DNA of 52,520 nt from positions 1 through 52,520 of the forward strand of contig CANPXG010000011.1 in assembly GCA_947585795.1 (NCBI GenBank), given 5' to 3'. A model generated the notes under the pieces. The model ran no database searches and was not told the DNA's origin. It was given only the letters and a program-made list of their open reading frames with translations. This document shows, piece after piece, positions 1 through 7,295 of the stretch (the first letter of the stretch is position 1; each line of letters opens with the position of its first letter). The DNA comes from an uncultured Clostridia bacterium. Lineage in GTDB: Bacteria; Bacillota; Clostridia; UBA1381. The translations under genes and the position numbers were made by a program.

Positions 1-1167
1 CAGCGCAGGGTTTATTCAACCAATCTTACGGAAAAGGACACGATTTACGGCGGAGCCTTAAAGCTTGAAAACACAATTCGCGAAGCGTATAAGCGTTCAA
101 AGCCGAGCGTAATTTTTGTGCTGACCACCTGCGCCGCCGGCATTATAGGCGATGATGTGGAGAGCGTTACAAACTCGTTGGAGGAGGAGCTGGGCATCCC
201 GATCGTGGCGATTTTCTGTGAGGGATTTCGTTCCAAAATGTGGACGTCCGGTTTTGACGCGGGTTATCACGGTATCGCAAGAAAACTGATAAAGCCTGCC
301 GAAAAAAAACGTAATATAATCAATGTAATAAATTTCTGGGGCAGCGATGTATTTAACAAATGGTTCAACCGATTCGGCTATGAGGCAAATTATCTCACGC
401 CGTATTCGACATATGAGACTATCCGACATTCCTCCGAAGCGGTATGTACCGTTCAGGCGTGCGCGACATTAGGCTCGTATCTCGCGACCGCACTCGATCA
501 GGAATTCGGCGTGCCCGAGCTTAAAAACTCACCGCCCTACGGTATAGCGCAGACCGAAAGATGGTTCAGAGAGTTAGGTCAGCTTATCGGCAAGGAAGAT
601 GAAATAGAGGAATTTCTGAAAGAGGAAAGAGAAAAGTATATGCCCAAAATTGAGGAGCTTCGCAAAAAATTAGCCGGTAAAACCGCGTATGTTACGGCGG
701 GAGCTTCGCACGGTCATTCGCTTCTGGCAATGCTTCAGGAGCTTGGAATGAAAGCCGTCGGCGCGGCGATATTCCATCACGACCCCCAATATGACAGCGC
801 AAGCTCTGACGCGGATACATTGAAGCATACAATAGAGGATTACGGCGACATTCCCAATTATAACGTCTGCAACAAGCAGGAATTCGAGCTTGTAAACGTG
901 CTGAACCGCCTGCGCCCCGATATTCTTTTTGCGCGGCACGGAGGCATGACATTATGGGGCGCAAAATTCGGTATTCCGTCGCTGCTGATTGGCGACGAGC
1001 ATTTCGGCATGGGTTACGAAGGACTTGTTAAGTATGGTGAACAGATACTTGAAACCATTGAAAATAATGAGTTTGTAAAAAATCTTGAAAAACACGCGGT
1101 AAATCCGTATACAAAATGGTGGCTTGAACAGGAGCCGTACACATTCCTGAAGGGAGGCAGAAACTGA
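1..1167 (+). CDS. Nitrogenase-like reductase, NifD-like subunit (5' end missing)
   Basis: The reading frame is open from base 1, so the gene starts before the window. The first visible residues carry TEKDTIYGG, matching the TEKDxxFGG hallmark of NifD/AnfD. TTCAAGIIGDD then matches the third P-cluster cysteine region of NifD, and CEGFR also follows the NifD pattern. The segment where NifD has its cofactor cysteine (the WSGDG region) reads YLTPYSTYETIRH here, with no cysteine, so the substrate site differs from true nitrogenase. A histidine in GDEHFGMGYEGL lies near where the NifD cofactor histidine would fall, by eye only. The stop overlaps the start of the K-like gene by one base. Family membership is solid. 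The substrate is unknown. A nitrogenase-like methylthio-alkane reductase is one possibility because a methionine transporter is next door. Confidence 0.85.
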   Translation, partial: QRRVYSTNLTEKDTIYGGALKLENTIREAYKRSKPSVIFVLTTCAAGIIGDDVESVTNSLEEELGIPIVAIFCEGFRSKMWTSGFDAGYHGIARKLIKPAEKKRNIINVINFWGSDVFNKWFNRFGYEANYLTPYSTYETIRHSSEAVCTVQACATLGSYLATALDQEFGVPELKNSPPYGIAQTERWFRELGQLIGKEDEIEEFLKEEREKYMPKIEELRKKLAGKTAYVTAGASHGHSLLAMLQELGMKAVGAAIFHHDPQYDSASSDADTLKHTIEDYGDIPNYNVCNKQEFELVNVLNRLRPDILFARHGGMTLWGAKFGIPSLLIGDEHFGMGYEGLVKYGEQILETIENNEFVKNLEKHAVNPYTKWWLEQEPYTFLKGGRN

Positions 1168-2504
1168 TGGCAGGACTTATCGAACAAGAGCGTTACGCCT
1201 GCGCCATAGGCGCGCTGCAGACGGTTGTGGCGATCCCGAGAGCGACGCCTATTCTCCACTCCGGTCCCGGCTGCGGAACAATGGTTCAAGGCTTTTTTGA
1301 GCGTTCCACCGGCTATGCCGGAGACAGCACTTCGCCATGTACCAACTTCAGTGAAACGGAGGTCGTTTTCGGCGGCGTAAACCGTTTAAGACAGATCATC
1401 GAAAATACATATAAGGTGCTCGATACGGACTTACAGGTGGTGGTAACGGGCTGTACCGCCGATATTGTAGGCGATGACGTGGCATCGGTAACCGATGAAT
1501 TTTTAGCTGAGGGCAAGCCGATAGTTCATGTGGAAACGGCAGGCTTTAAATCAAACAACTACGTTTCTCACAGTAATGTCGTGAACGCTATTATCGACCA
1601 GTATGTTGACAGGTTTATCGATGAAAATCCGGTGCGGAGCGAGAGGAACCTTGTAAATCTTTTTGCTTCAATTCCGTATCAGGATCCATTCTGGAAGGGC
1701 AATCTGACAGAGTATAAGCGTCTTTTGGAGGGCATAGGCTTAAAGGTAAATGTGCTGTTCGGTCCGTATTCGGACGGTGTGAAGGAATGGCAGACAATAC
1801 CGCGTGCAAACTTCAACATTTTAGTGTCCCCGTGGTATGGAGAACCTATCGCGAAGCACTTGGAGAAAAAGTACGGACAGCCGTATTATCACTTCCGCTA
1901 TGTGCCGATCGGGGCGAACGAAACAACGCGTTTCTTAAAAGAGGTTTTGGATTACGCCATAGAAAACGGCGCGGAAATGGATAAGGAAAAGGCGCTTAAA
2001 TTCATCGACCGGGAGGAGCGTGCCTACTACGAGGAAATAGACAATCTGGCAACATTCCTTTTGGAATTTCGTTACGGGCTGCCCAATCACGTTCATATCC
2101 TGCATGATGCCGGCTATGTCGTAGGATTATCGAGATTTCTGCTTCACGAAACCGGAATTGTGCCGAAGGAGCAATTTATAGTTGACAATACTCCGAAAGA
2201 GTATATCGACCGTATCACGGCAGATTTGAAGGGTGCGTCGGATAAGCGTGATATACCGGTATATTTCAATCCCGATGCGGGCGCGGCGCAGGATATAATC
2301 AGAAAGGTCAGTCATAGCGGACGCGGTCTTATAATCGGCAGCGGTTGGGATAAAGAGCTCGCAAAGGAAAAGGATTACGATTTTCTTTCCGCATCACTTC
2401 CGACTCCGTACAGATTGGTGCTCACAACAAATTATGTCGGTTATACCGGCGGTTTGAGAGTAATCGAGGACATCTACGATACGGTTCTTTACACTTATAG
2501 ATAA
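1167..2504 (+). CDS. Nitrogenase-like reductase, NifK-like subunit
   Basis: This 445-residue protein belongs to the nitrogenase component 1 family. Three cysteines match the P-cluster ligands of NifK: Cys12 in ERYACAIGALQ, Cys36 in HSGPGCG and Cys96 in VTGCTADIVGDD. Cys58 sits in PCTNFSETEVVFGG, equivalent to the NifK CxSDSMTEDAAVFGG segment. It lacks the long N-terminal extension of true NifK. The start ATG overlaps the upstream TGA by one base, with GGGAGG about ten bases upstream, so the two subunits should be translationally coupled and form a heterotetramer. It likely passes electrons through a P-cluster-like centre from a NifH-type reductase that is not in the window. It is not a canonical nitrogenase gene, since the partner subunit diverges at the cofactor site. 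Confidence 0.87.
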   Translation: MAGLIEQERYACAIGALQTVVAIPRATPILHSGPGCGTMVQGFFERSTGYAGDSTSPCTNFSETEVVFGGVNRLRQIIENTYKVLDTDLQVVVTGCTADIVGDDVASVTDEFLAEGKPIVHVETAGFKSNNYVSHSNVVNAIIDQYVDRFIDENPVRSERNLVNLFASIPYQDPFWKGNLTEYKRLLEGIGLKVNVLFGPYSDGVKEWQTIPRANFNILVSPWYGEPIAKHLEKKYGQPYYHFRYVPIGANETTRFLKEVLDYAIENGAEMDKEKALKFIDREERAYYEEIDNLATFLLEFRYGLPNHVHILHDAGYVVGLSRFLLHETGIVPKEQFIVDNTPKEYIDRITADLKGASDKRDIPVYFNPDAGAAQDIIRKVSHSGRGLIIGSGWDKELAKEKDYDFLSASLPTPYRLVLTTNYVGYTGGLRVIEDIYDTVLYTYR

Positions 2505-2522
2505 TATCATCAACACACTGAA

Positions 2523-2557
2523 TATCGGAAGGATATTTTCCTTCCGATAAGTTTTTA
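2523..2557 (+). terminator. Hairpin between the K-like and NifX-like genes
   Basis: A perfect 11-bp stem (TATCGGAAGGA, 2523-2533, with its complement at 2539-2549) and a 5-base loop is followed by GTTTTTAA. It looks like a partial terminator or RNA-processing hairpin that could lower expression of the cofactor gene relative to the two subunits. The T-run is short, so leaky read-through is likely. Confidence 0.6.
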
Positions 2558-2571
2558 AGGAGGGGATTATT

Positions 2572-2904
2572 ATGGCACTGATAGCGGTTGCAAGCACAGA
2601 CGGCATTAATATCAATGAGCATTTCGGCAGGGCGGCGGTTTTCAGGATATATGAAATAAAGAACGGCGGTTACTCTTATGTAGAGCTGCGCGACGCTGTT
2701 GCCGCATGTCAGCACGCGCACAGTCATAACCAAACAAATTTTGACAGAATAATAGAACTGCTTTCCGGCTGTGACGCGGTATTCGCCGGTAAAATCGGCG
2801 AAGGAGCGGCGGCGTACCTTATTTCAAAAGGTCTGAGAGTGTTTGAGGTCTCGGGAGAGATAAACGCGGTCTTTGAAAAGATCATAGAAGATAAAATCTT
2901 TTAA
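2572..2904 (+). CDS. Dinitrogenase iron-molybdenum cofactor family protein (NifX/NafY-like)
   Basis: This 110-residue single-domain protein has the NifX/NifB-C-terminal family pattern. It starts ALIAVASTDGININEHFGRA, where the HFGRA motif is diagnostic, and has a second glycine-rich segment, VFAGKIGEGAAAYLISKG. Members bind or carry Fe-S or Fe-Mo cofactor precursors. The start ATG follows AAGGAGGGGATTATT. A His-rich stretch (CQHAHSHNQ, about residues 44-52) could bind metal. It lies 67 bases after the K-like gene on the same strand, which suggests that it delivers a metallocluster to the nitrogenase-like enzyme. The role is inferred from family and neighbourhood. Confidence 0.85.
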   Translation: MALIAVASTDGININEHFGRAAVFRIYEIKNGGYSYVELRDAVAACQHAHSHNQTNFDRIIELLSGCDAVFAGKIGEGAAAYLISKGLRVFEVSGEINAVFEKIIEDKIF

Positions 2905-2956
2905 AAAACGCAGCGCAGCAACAGATCTGTCATAAATGCAATATGAACAAAAATAA

Positions 2957-3003
2957 AAAATCTCTTGAGAAATGACTTTTCGGTCATTTTTCAAGAGATT
3001 TAT
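2957..3003. terminator. Bidirectional terminator between convergent operons
   Basis: A long hairpin (AAATCTCTTGA paired with TCAAGAGATTT, extended inward by GAAATGAC with GTCATTTT) has A- and T-rich flanks. It lies between the 3' ends of the nitrogenase-like operon and metQ, so it can stop transcription from both sides. Confidence 0.85.
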
Positions 3004-3024
3004 ATTGTTTTCAAGACTATTTTT

Positions 3025-3930
3025 TTATTCCGCGGGAATCACCGCACCGTTATAATGTTCCTCTATAAACTTCTTTGTTTCATCACTTTTGAGTTCCTCC
3101 ACAAGCGCAGTGATTGCGGGATCATCCTTATCCTCGGCACGTACCGCGATTATATTTGCATACGGTGAATCCTTGCTCTCGCGGAATAAATACTTCGATG
3201 TGTCTATTCCCGCCTCGATAGCTTTATTTGTATTAATAATATATATATCAAAATCATTCGCAAGACCTATGACTTGATCTTCGTCAATTTCCGTTATTGT
3301 TACAGGCTTTATGTATTCTTTAATATCCGTAACTCCTGCTCTCAGTCCGGATAGATTTTCATCAAGCTTTATAAAGCCCGCCTCTTCAAGAATTTTAAGA
3401 GCTCTGTATTCGTTTGTCGAGTTGTTGGGCACAACGATCGTCGCATTATCGGGTATATCCTCAAGTCTTTCATATTTTTCCGAGTATGCCGCTATTGGCT
3501 CGATATGTATGCCGCCCGCGCTCACGAGAGTATCGCTGTTTGTTTCATTATACTCCTCAAGATACGGCAGGTGCTGGAAAAAGTTAAAATCAACCTCACC
3601 GACAGAAACGCGCTCATTTGTTGTCGCGTCGGAAGCCGTTGCAACAAGGTCTATTTTTATACCCCGCTTTTCAAGCGCCGGTTCAACAAACTCTATAAGC
3701 TCTGAGTGAGGAGTCAGATCCGTAATTCCCTTTAATACAACATATCCGTCCTTATCCGTTTCAAAATGACTGCCTGTGAGCTTTGCTCCGCCGCCGGTTT
3801 GTCCGTCGGAAGCCGTATTTGCCGCAGAATTGACATCGCTGTTCTGATTGGAAGCGTTATTGGCGCTTCCACAGGCTGAAACAATTAAAACCAACATTGC
3901 CGCCGTTAATATAAATGTAATCTTTTTCAT
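3025..3930 (-). CDS. metQ: Methionine/amino-acid ABC transporter lipoprotein, NlpA/MetQ family
   Basis: This 301-residue substrate-binding protein opens with a lipoprotein signal (MKKITFILTAAMLVLIVSAC), with Cys20 as the lipidation site. A low-complexity Asn/Ser/Gly linker to about residue 50 leads to the NlpA domain (LKGITDLTPHSELIEFVEPALEKRG). GEVDFNFFQHLPYLEEYN and VPNNSTNEYRALKILEEAG are typical MetQ blocks. It captures methionine or a related thioether at the outer face of the membrane for the MetI/MetN pair encoded upstream. It is last in the operon, 13 bases after metI, with AGGAGG before the ATG. Ligand specificity cannot be read from sequence: relatives bind L- or D-methionine, and some bind other amino acids. 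Confidence 0.9.
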   Translation of the reverse strand: MKKITFILTAAMLVLIVSACGSANNASNQNSDVNSAANTASDGQTGGGAKLTGSHFETDKDGYVVLKGITDLTPHSELIEFVEPALEKRGIKIDLVATASDATTNERVSVGEVDFNFFQHLPYLEEYNETNSDTLVSAGGIHIEPIAAYSEKYERLEDIPDNATIVVPNNSTNEYRALKILEEAGFIKLDENLSGLRAGVTDIKEYIKPVTITEIDEDQVIGLANDFDIYIINTNKAIEAGIDTSKYLFRESKDSPYANIIAVRAEDKDDPAITALVEELKSDETKKFIEEHYNGAVIPAE

Positions 3931-3943
3931 AATAAAAATCCTC

Positions 3944-4654
3944 CTAAATTATATGCCATTTTTTTAATAAAAAATTTGATATTTTATCGCCTAAAAACTG
4001 TATGAGCTGAACTATGATAATCAACACAAGTATTGTGGCGAACAGCATATCATGCTGATAACGTTGAAATCCGTAACGGACGGCTATATCACCTATGCCG
4101 CCAGCTCCGAAATTACCCGCAAGCGCGGTCATAGAAACTATTGCGATAAGCGCTGTCGTAAATGCTCTTACCATAGACGCCTTCGATTCGGGAATAATTA
4201 CATAAAATATGAGTTGACGCGTGTTGCTTCCCATAGCCTTCGCAGCTTCGATTTTACCCTTTGAAACCTCAATCAGAGCGCTTTCAACCATCCTTGCAAA
4301 CATTGGTATACAGCTTGCCGCCAATGCTAATATGCACGCGTTCGCACCGTAGCCCTTACCGAGAATAAGCCTTGCCAAAGGCAATGTTACAATAATCATA
4401 ATCATTTCGGGCAGCGAGCGAAGACAGTTTACAATCGTTCCGACAATTCTGTTAAACCATTTTAACGGAAATATACCGTCCGCTTGTGTTATATATAAAA
4501 GTACTCCAATTGTTATACCAAATACAAGCATAATCAAAGCGGCAACAGATACCATATAAAGAGTATCCCATGTCGCGGGCAGTATTTCTCCCCATACCTT
4601 TGCGCTGAATGTACTTTTAAGCACTTCCCATAATGAATTACTTCTAAGACTCAT
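3944..4654 (-). CDS. metI: Methionine ABC transporter permease, MetI family
   Basis: The 236-residue membrane permease has about five hydrophobic segments. The cytoplasmic coupling motif is EAAKAMGSNTRQLIFYVIIPES, close to residue 130-150. The downstream segment ALAGNFGAGGIGDIAVRYG is typical of MetI. Its start overlaps the 3' end of metN by four bases (ATGA), so the two are translationally coupled. With MetN it forms the transmembrane pore for the substrate that MetQ delivers. It is slightly longer than typical MetI (about 217) because of an N-terminal leader of roughly 20 residues. Confidence 0.92.
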   Translation of the reverse strand: MSLRSNSLWEVLKSTFSAKVWGEILPATWDTLYMVSVAALIMLVFGITIGVLLYITQADGIFPLKWFNRIVGTIVNCLRSLPEMIMIIVTLPLARLILGKGYGANACILALAASCIPMFARMVESALIEVSKGKIEAAKAMGSNTRQLIFYVIIPESKASMVRAFTTALIAIVSMTALAGNFGAGGIGDIAVRYGFQRYQHDMLFATILVLIIIVQLIQFLGDKISNFLLKKWHII

Positions 4655-5445
4655 ATGCCATCTCCTTCTCCGTATAAGTCATCTTTTCTGAATGAACTGT
4701 AAACATCTATAAAAATGCGCCCCGTTTTGCTGTTCGGATTCTGAAAAATACCCCGCACACTGCCTGATTCCGTTACAACTCCGTTTTCCAGAACAGCCAT
4801 GTTGCTGCATATGTATTTTATCGCTTCAAGCTCATGCGTTATAAGAAGTATTGTTATTCCGAACTTCTTATTGATTTCCCTCAGCAAATCAAGCACCGAA
4901 AGTGTCGTTTGGGGATCAAGCGCGCTTGTAGCCTCATCGCTGAGTAATACATCGGGTTGATTGGCAAGCGCCCTGCCTATTCCCACTCTTTGCTTTTGTC
5001 CTCCGGAAAGCTGTCCCGGATAGGCATCTCTCTTATCCTCCAGCCCTATCAAAGACAAAATCTCTTCGACACGGCTGTTTATTCTATCTTTGCTCCACCC
5101 GTCAAGCATAAGCGGATACGCGATGTTTTTAAAAACACTCTTCGATTCAAACAGATTAAACTGCTGAAAAATCATTCCGATTTTTCGCCTCCGCAGAGCA
5201 AGCTCCTTTTTGCTTAAGCCTGTAATATCAACTCCGTCTATGATGATTTGTCCGCTGTCCGGCTCTTCAAGGCGGTTTATGCATCGCGCAAGTGTGGATT
5301 TTCCCGCCCCGCTGAAGCCCACAATACCGAAAATGTCACCCTTTTCTATGTTGAGATCAATGCCTTTAAGCACCCGTGTTTCCTCTCCTGATCTTTTTTT
5401 GCCGTAAAATGTTTTATGTATATCTCTTATCTCTATAAAACTCAT
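4651..5445 (-). CDS. metN: Methionine ABC transporter ATPase, MetN-like, without the NIL domain
   Basis: This 264-residue ATPase has Walker A GFSGAGKST, a Q-loop FQQFNLFESK, signature LSGGQKQRVGIGRAL, Walker B VLLSDEATSALD and a switch His in LLITHELE. It powers uptake through MetI. Canonical MetN is about 340 residues and ends in an ACT-like NIL domain that binds cytoplasmic methionine and shuts the transporter down. This protein stops soon after the ATPase core (EGDGI), so that feedback should be absent. The start ATG follows AAGAAGTGATAAT. It is the first transporter gene, behind a tRNA-like element and a short ORF. Assignment rests on MetI and MetQ beside it. Confidence 0.88.
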   Translation of the reverse strand: MSFIEIRDIHKTFYGKKRSGEETRVLKGIDLNIEKGDIFGIVGFSGAGKSTLARCINRLEEPDSGQIIIDGVDITGLSKKELALRRRKIGMIFQQFNLFESKSVFKNIAYPLMLDGWSKDRINSRVEEILSLIGLEDKRDAYPGQLSGGQKQRVGIGRALANQPDVLLSDEATSALDPQTTLSVLDLLREINKKFGITILLITHELEAIKYICSNMAVLENGVVTESGSVRGIFQNPNSKTGRIFIDVYSSFRKDDLYGEGDGI

Positions 5446-5460
5446 ATTATCACTTCTTTT

Positions 5461-5538
5461 TTAGCAGATTTTTATGAACGACCGTAACATGACCGCCGTC
5501 ACCGATCCTATTTTTCCTATAACAATTTTTTTATTCAT
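5461..5538 (-). CDS. Putative 25-residue leader ORF upstream of metN
   Basis: ATG at 5538 is preceded by AAGGAGTAAAACAT, a strong ribosome site. The frame runs 25 codons (MNKKIVIGKIGSV... ending SFIKIC) to TAA, 15 bases before metN. It sits between the tRNA-like element and metN. The ORF has a single internal Met and ends with Cys. It could be a leader peptide coupling translation to transporter expression, or a remnant of a longer gene. The ribosome site is seen; the role is inference. Confidence 0.45.
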   Translation of the reverse strand: MNKKIVIGKIGSVTAVMLRSFIKIC

Positions 5539-5563
5539 ATGTTTTACTCCTTATAAGCGCAAA

Positions 5564-5639
5564 TGGCGGCACCGCCCGGAATCGAACCGGAAATATAAAA
5601 GTTTATGAAACTCCTCGCCAAACCTTTGGCTACAGTGCC
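5564..5639 (-). tRNA. tRNA-like element with CAU anticodon
   Basis: The minus strand folds as a 76-nt cloverleaf. The acceptor is GGCACTG with CGGTGCC (one G-U). A D-arm GCC...GGC encloses a loop with GG. The anticodon arm GGAGT/ACTTT carries loop TTCATAA, giving anticodon CAU. The T-arm is TCCGG, TTCGATT, CCGGG. The discriminator is G and CCA is encoded. The anticodon stem has two G-U pairs, and two unpaired bases separate it from the D-stem, so the fold is atypical. CAU would mean Met, or Ile2 if lysidine-modified. It does not look like ordinary initiator, elongator Met or Ile2 tRNAs as I remember them; the D-arm is closer to tRNA-Cys. Its place in the leader of a methionine transporter operon suggests a possible regulatory role. 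Confidence 0.6.
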
Positions 5640-5647
5640 ATAATAAT

Positions 5648-5684
5648 CAAAAAAGACTCGCACAATGTAAAATCACGCAAGCCT
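5648..5684 (-). terminator. Early terminator in the metNIQ leader
   Basis: On the minus strand AGGCTTGCG (5684-5676) pairs with TGCGAGTCT (5662-5654) over nine base pairs including three G-U pairs, followed by TTTTTT. It lies about 30 bases after the predicted transcription start and before the tRNA-like element, as expected for an attenuator or a very short RNA. Confidence 0.6.
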
Positions 5685-5717
5685 CTAATTTGTTTAGTCA
5701 ACCTTAACTTGTTATGC

Positions 5718-5747
5718 ATTATACTATAAACCTTTTATTTTGTCCAA
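5718..5747 (-). promoter_or_regulatory. Promoter for the metNIQ leader
   Basis: TTGGAC (5747-5742), an 18-base spacer and a perfect TATAAT (5723-5718) point toward the tRNA-like element and metN. The start would lie near 5711. Confidence 0.65.
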
Positions 5748-5818
5748 TTCAGTTTAGTTAGAGCCGGTTATAGTCTTTATCTATATCAAAAAGACTTCAA
5801 AATCAGATAAAATTACTA

Positions 5819-5847
5819 TTGACAAGCCCGCGTTAAAAGCGTATAAT
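5819..5847 (+). promoter_or_regulatory. Consensus sigma-A promoter for the ligase operon
   Basis: TTGACA (5819-5824), an exact 17-base spacer and TATAAT (5842-5847) form a perfect housekeeping promoter 53 bases upstream of the ligase start. It is divergent from the metN promoter about 70 bases away. Confidence 0.88.
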
Positions 5848-5900
5848 AAATCATATTAAATCTATGGGAATAATATATTTATTTAATATGGGTGGATAAA

Positions 5901-7289
5901 ATGAACCAAGAGATAATAAATCAAGCGATATATGAAAAATACATAACTCCGACAAAATCAAAAATCCGAAAATTTATAGGAATTGAGATTGAAATGCCGA
6001 TCGTAAATCTTAATAAAGAGCCGGTCGAGGAAGCTGTAATTTTTGAAATGACAAAAGCCTTCCGCGCTCATTTCAATTTCTCTCCAATCGGTTTTGACGC
6101 GGACGGAAACGCTTACTCCATGCAGGACGGCGCCACGGGCGATGACCTTTCCTTCGACTGCTCCTACTCCAATCTTGAGCTGTCGCTCGGCAAGGGTGAA
6201 AATCTGCACGAGATCAAACGGCGGTTTGACGCGTATTATACATATATAAACGGCTTTTTATCGAAGTATAACTACACGCTTACCGGAATGGGGATTAACC
6301 CGTACTATCATATAAACCGCAATAAGCCGATACCGAACGAACGATACAGAATGCTCTATCATCATCTGCATTCGTACCCGAAGTACGAAAACAACGGCTT
6401 CGCGTTTCATCATTTTCCGACATTCGGCACATTCACAAGCACGTCACAGGTGCAAATTGATATTTTTTACGATGATTTAATACCGGTGATAAACACCTTC
6501 GGCAGACTGGAGCCGTTTAAATCGCTGCTGTTTGCGAACTCGCTCATGGATGAGGAATCGGATCTGCTTTGCGCGCGCAATATGCTCTGGGAACGCAGTA
6601 TGCAGGGATGTAATCCGCATAATATCGGTATGTTTGAATACGAGCTGAAGGATGTAAACGATTTGGTTGAATATATTAAAACCACAAGCATTTACTGCAC
6701 AATGCGTGACGGCAAATATGTTAATTTCGAGCCTGTGCCGATAAACGAATATTTGAAACGCGATAAAATAGATGGTGAATATTTCGACGGCGAGCGTTAC
6801 GCGGATATTGAAATTACACCTTGCATTGAGGATCTGGAACATCTGAGAACCTTCAAATTTGAGGATCTGACCTACCGCGGAACAATAGAATTCCGCAGCA
6901 CCTGCTGCCAACCGATCTCAGACAGTATGTGCGTCGCGGCTTTTCACATAGGCTTACTTGAGCGCGTGCAGGAGCTTCAGGGACTGCTTGATGCGGATAA
7001 TGTCATATACTCGCACGGATACAGCGCGTCGGAATTACAGCGTATGCTTTCAAAGAACACGCTGCCCGATTTCGTAAACAAGGACAGCCTTGTAAAGGTG
7101 CTGTTACGTATCCTGGAGCTCTCAAAATCTGGACTTAAAGAGCGCGGAATGAACGAGGAGATATTTTTGGAGCCTCTTTATGAGCGTGCAAAAAAGCTCT
7201 CAAATCCCGCAAAAATTATGCTTGAAGGGCTAAACAACGGTACTCCGCCGGAGCATTATATCAAAGAATATTCACGGCTTTTGAGGTGA
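5901..7289 (+). CDS. Glutamate-cysteine ligase family enzyme (GCS2-type)
   Basis: This protein of about 462 residues belongs to the GCS2 (plant/alphaproteobacterial-type) glutamate-cysteine ligase superfamily. An ATP/metal-binding region near the N-terminus reads FIGIEIEMPIVN, and SNLELSLG follows. A later block, FEDLTYRGTIEFRSTCCQPISD, resembles the arginine-containing substrate region. Such enzymes make a gamma-glutamyl amide from glutamate, ATP and cysteine or another amine. I chose ATG 5901 because GGGTGG lies at 5890-5895; an in-frame GTG at 5892 has no ribosome site. It is the first gene of a three-gene operon. The amine substrate is unknown. Two ligases side by side argue against a simple glutathione pathway. 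Confidence 0.82.
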   Translation: MNQEIINQAIYEKYITPTKSKIRKFIGIEIEMPIVNLNKEPVEEAVIFEMTKAFRAHFNFSPIGFDADGNAYSMQDGATGDDLSFDCSYSNLELSLGKGENLHEIKRRFDAYYTYINGFLSKYNYTLTGMGINPYYHINRNKPIPNERYRMLYHHLHSYPKYENNGFAFHHFPTFGTFTSTSQVQIDIFYDDLIPVINTFGRLEPFKSLLFANSLMDEESDLLCARNMLWERSMQGCNPHNIGMFEYELKDVNDLVEYIKTTSIYCTMRDGKYVNFEPVPINEYLKRDKIDGEYFDGERYADIEITPCIEDLEHLRTFKFEDLTYRGTIEFRSTCCQPISDSMCVAAFHIGLLERVQELQGLLDADNVIYSHGYSASELQRMLSKNTLPDFVNKDSLVKVLLRILELSKSGLKERGMNEEIFLEPLYERAKKLSNPAKIMLEGLNNGTPPEHYIKEYSRLLR

Positions 7290-7295
7290 TTGGAC

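Noticed and set aside
5564-5639. T-box riboswitch element
   Set aside because: There is no T-box antiterminator sequence; the segment folds as a full cloverleaf with encoded CCA.
5892-5900. GTG start for the GCS2-type ligase
   Set aside because: No ribosome site lies before it, while GGGTGG is correctly placed for ATG 5901.
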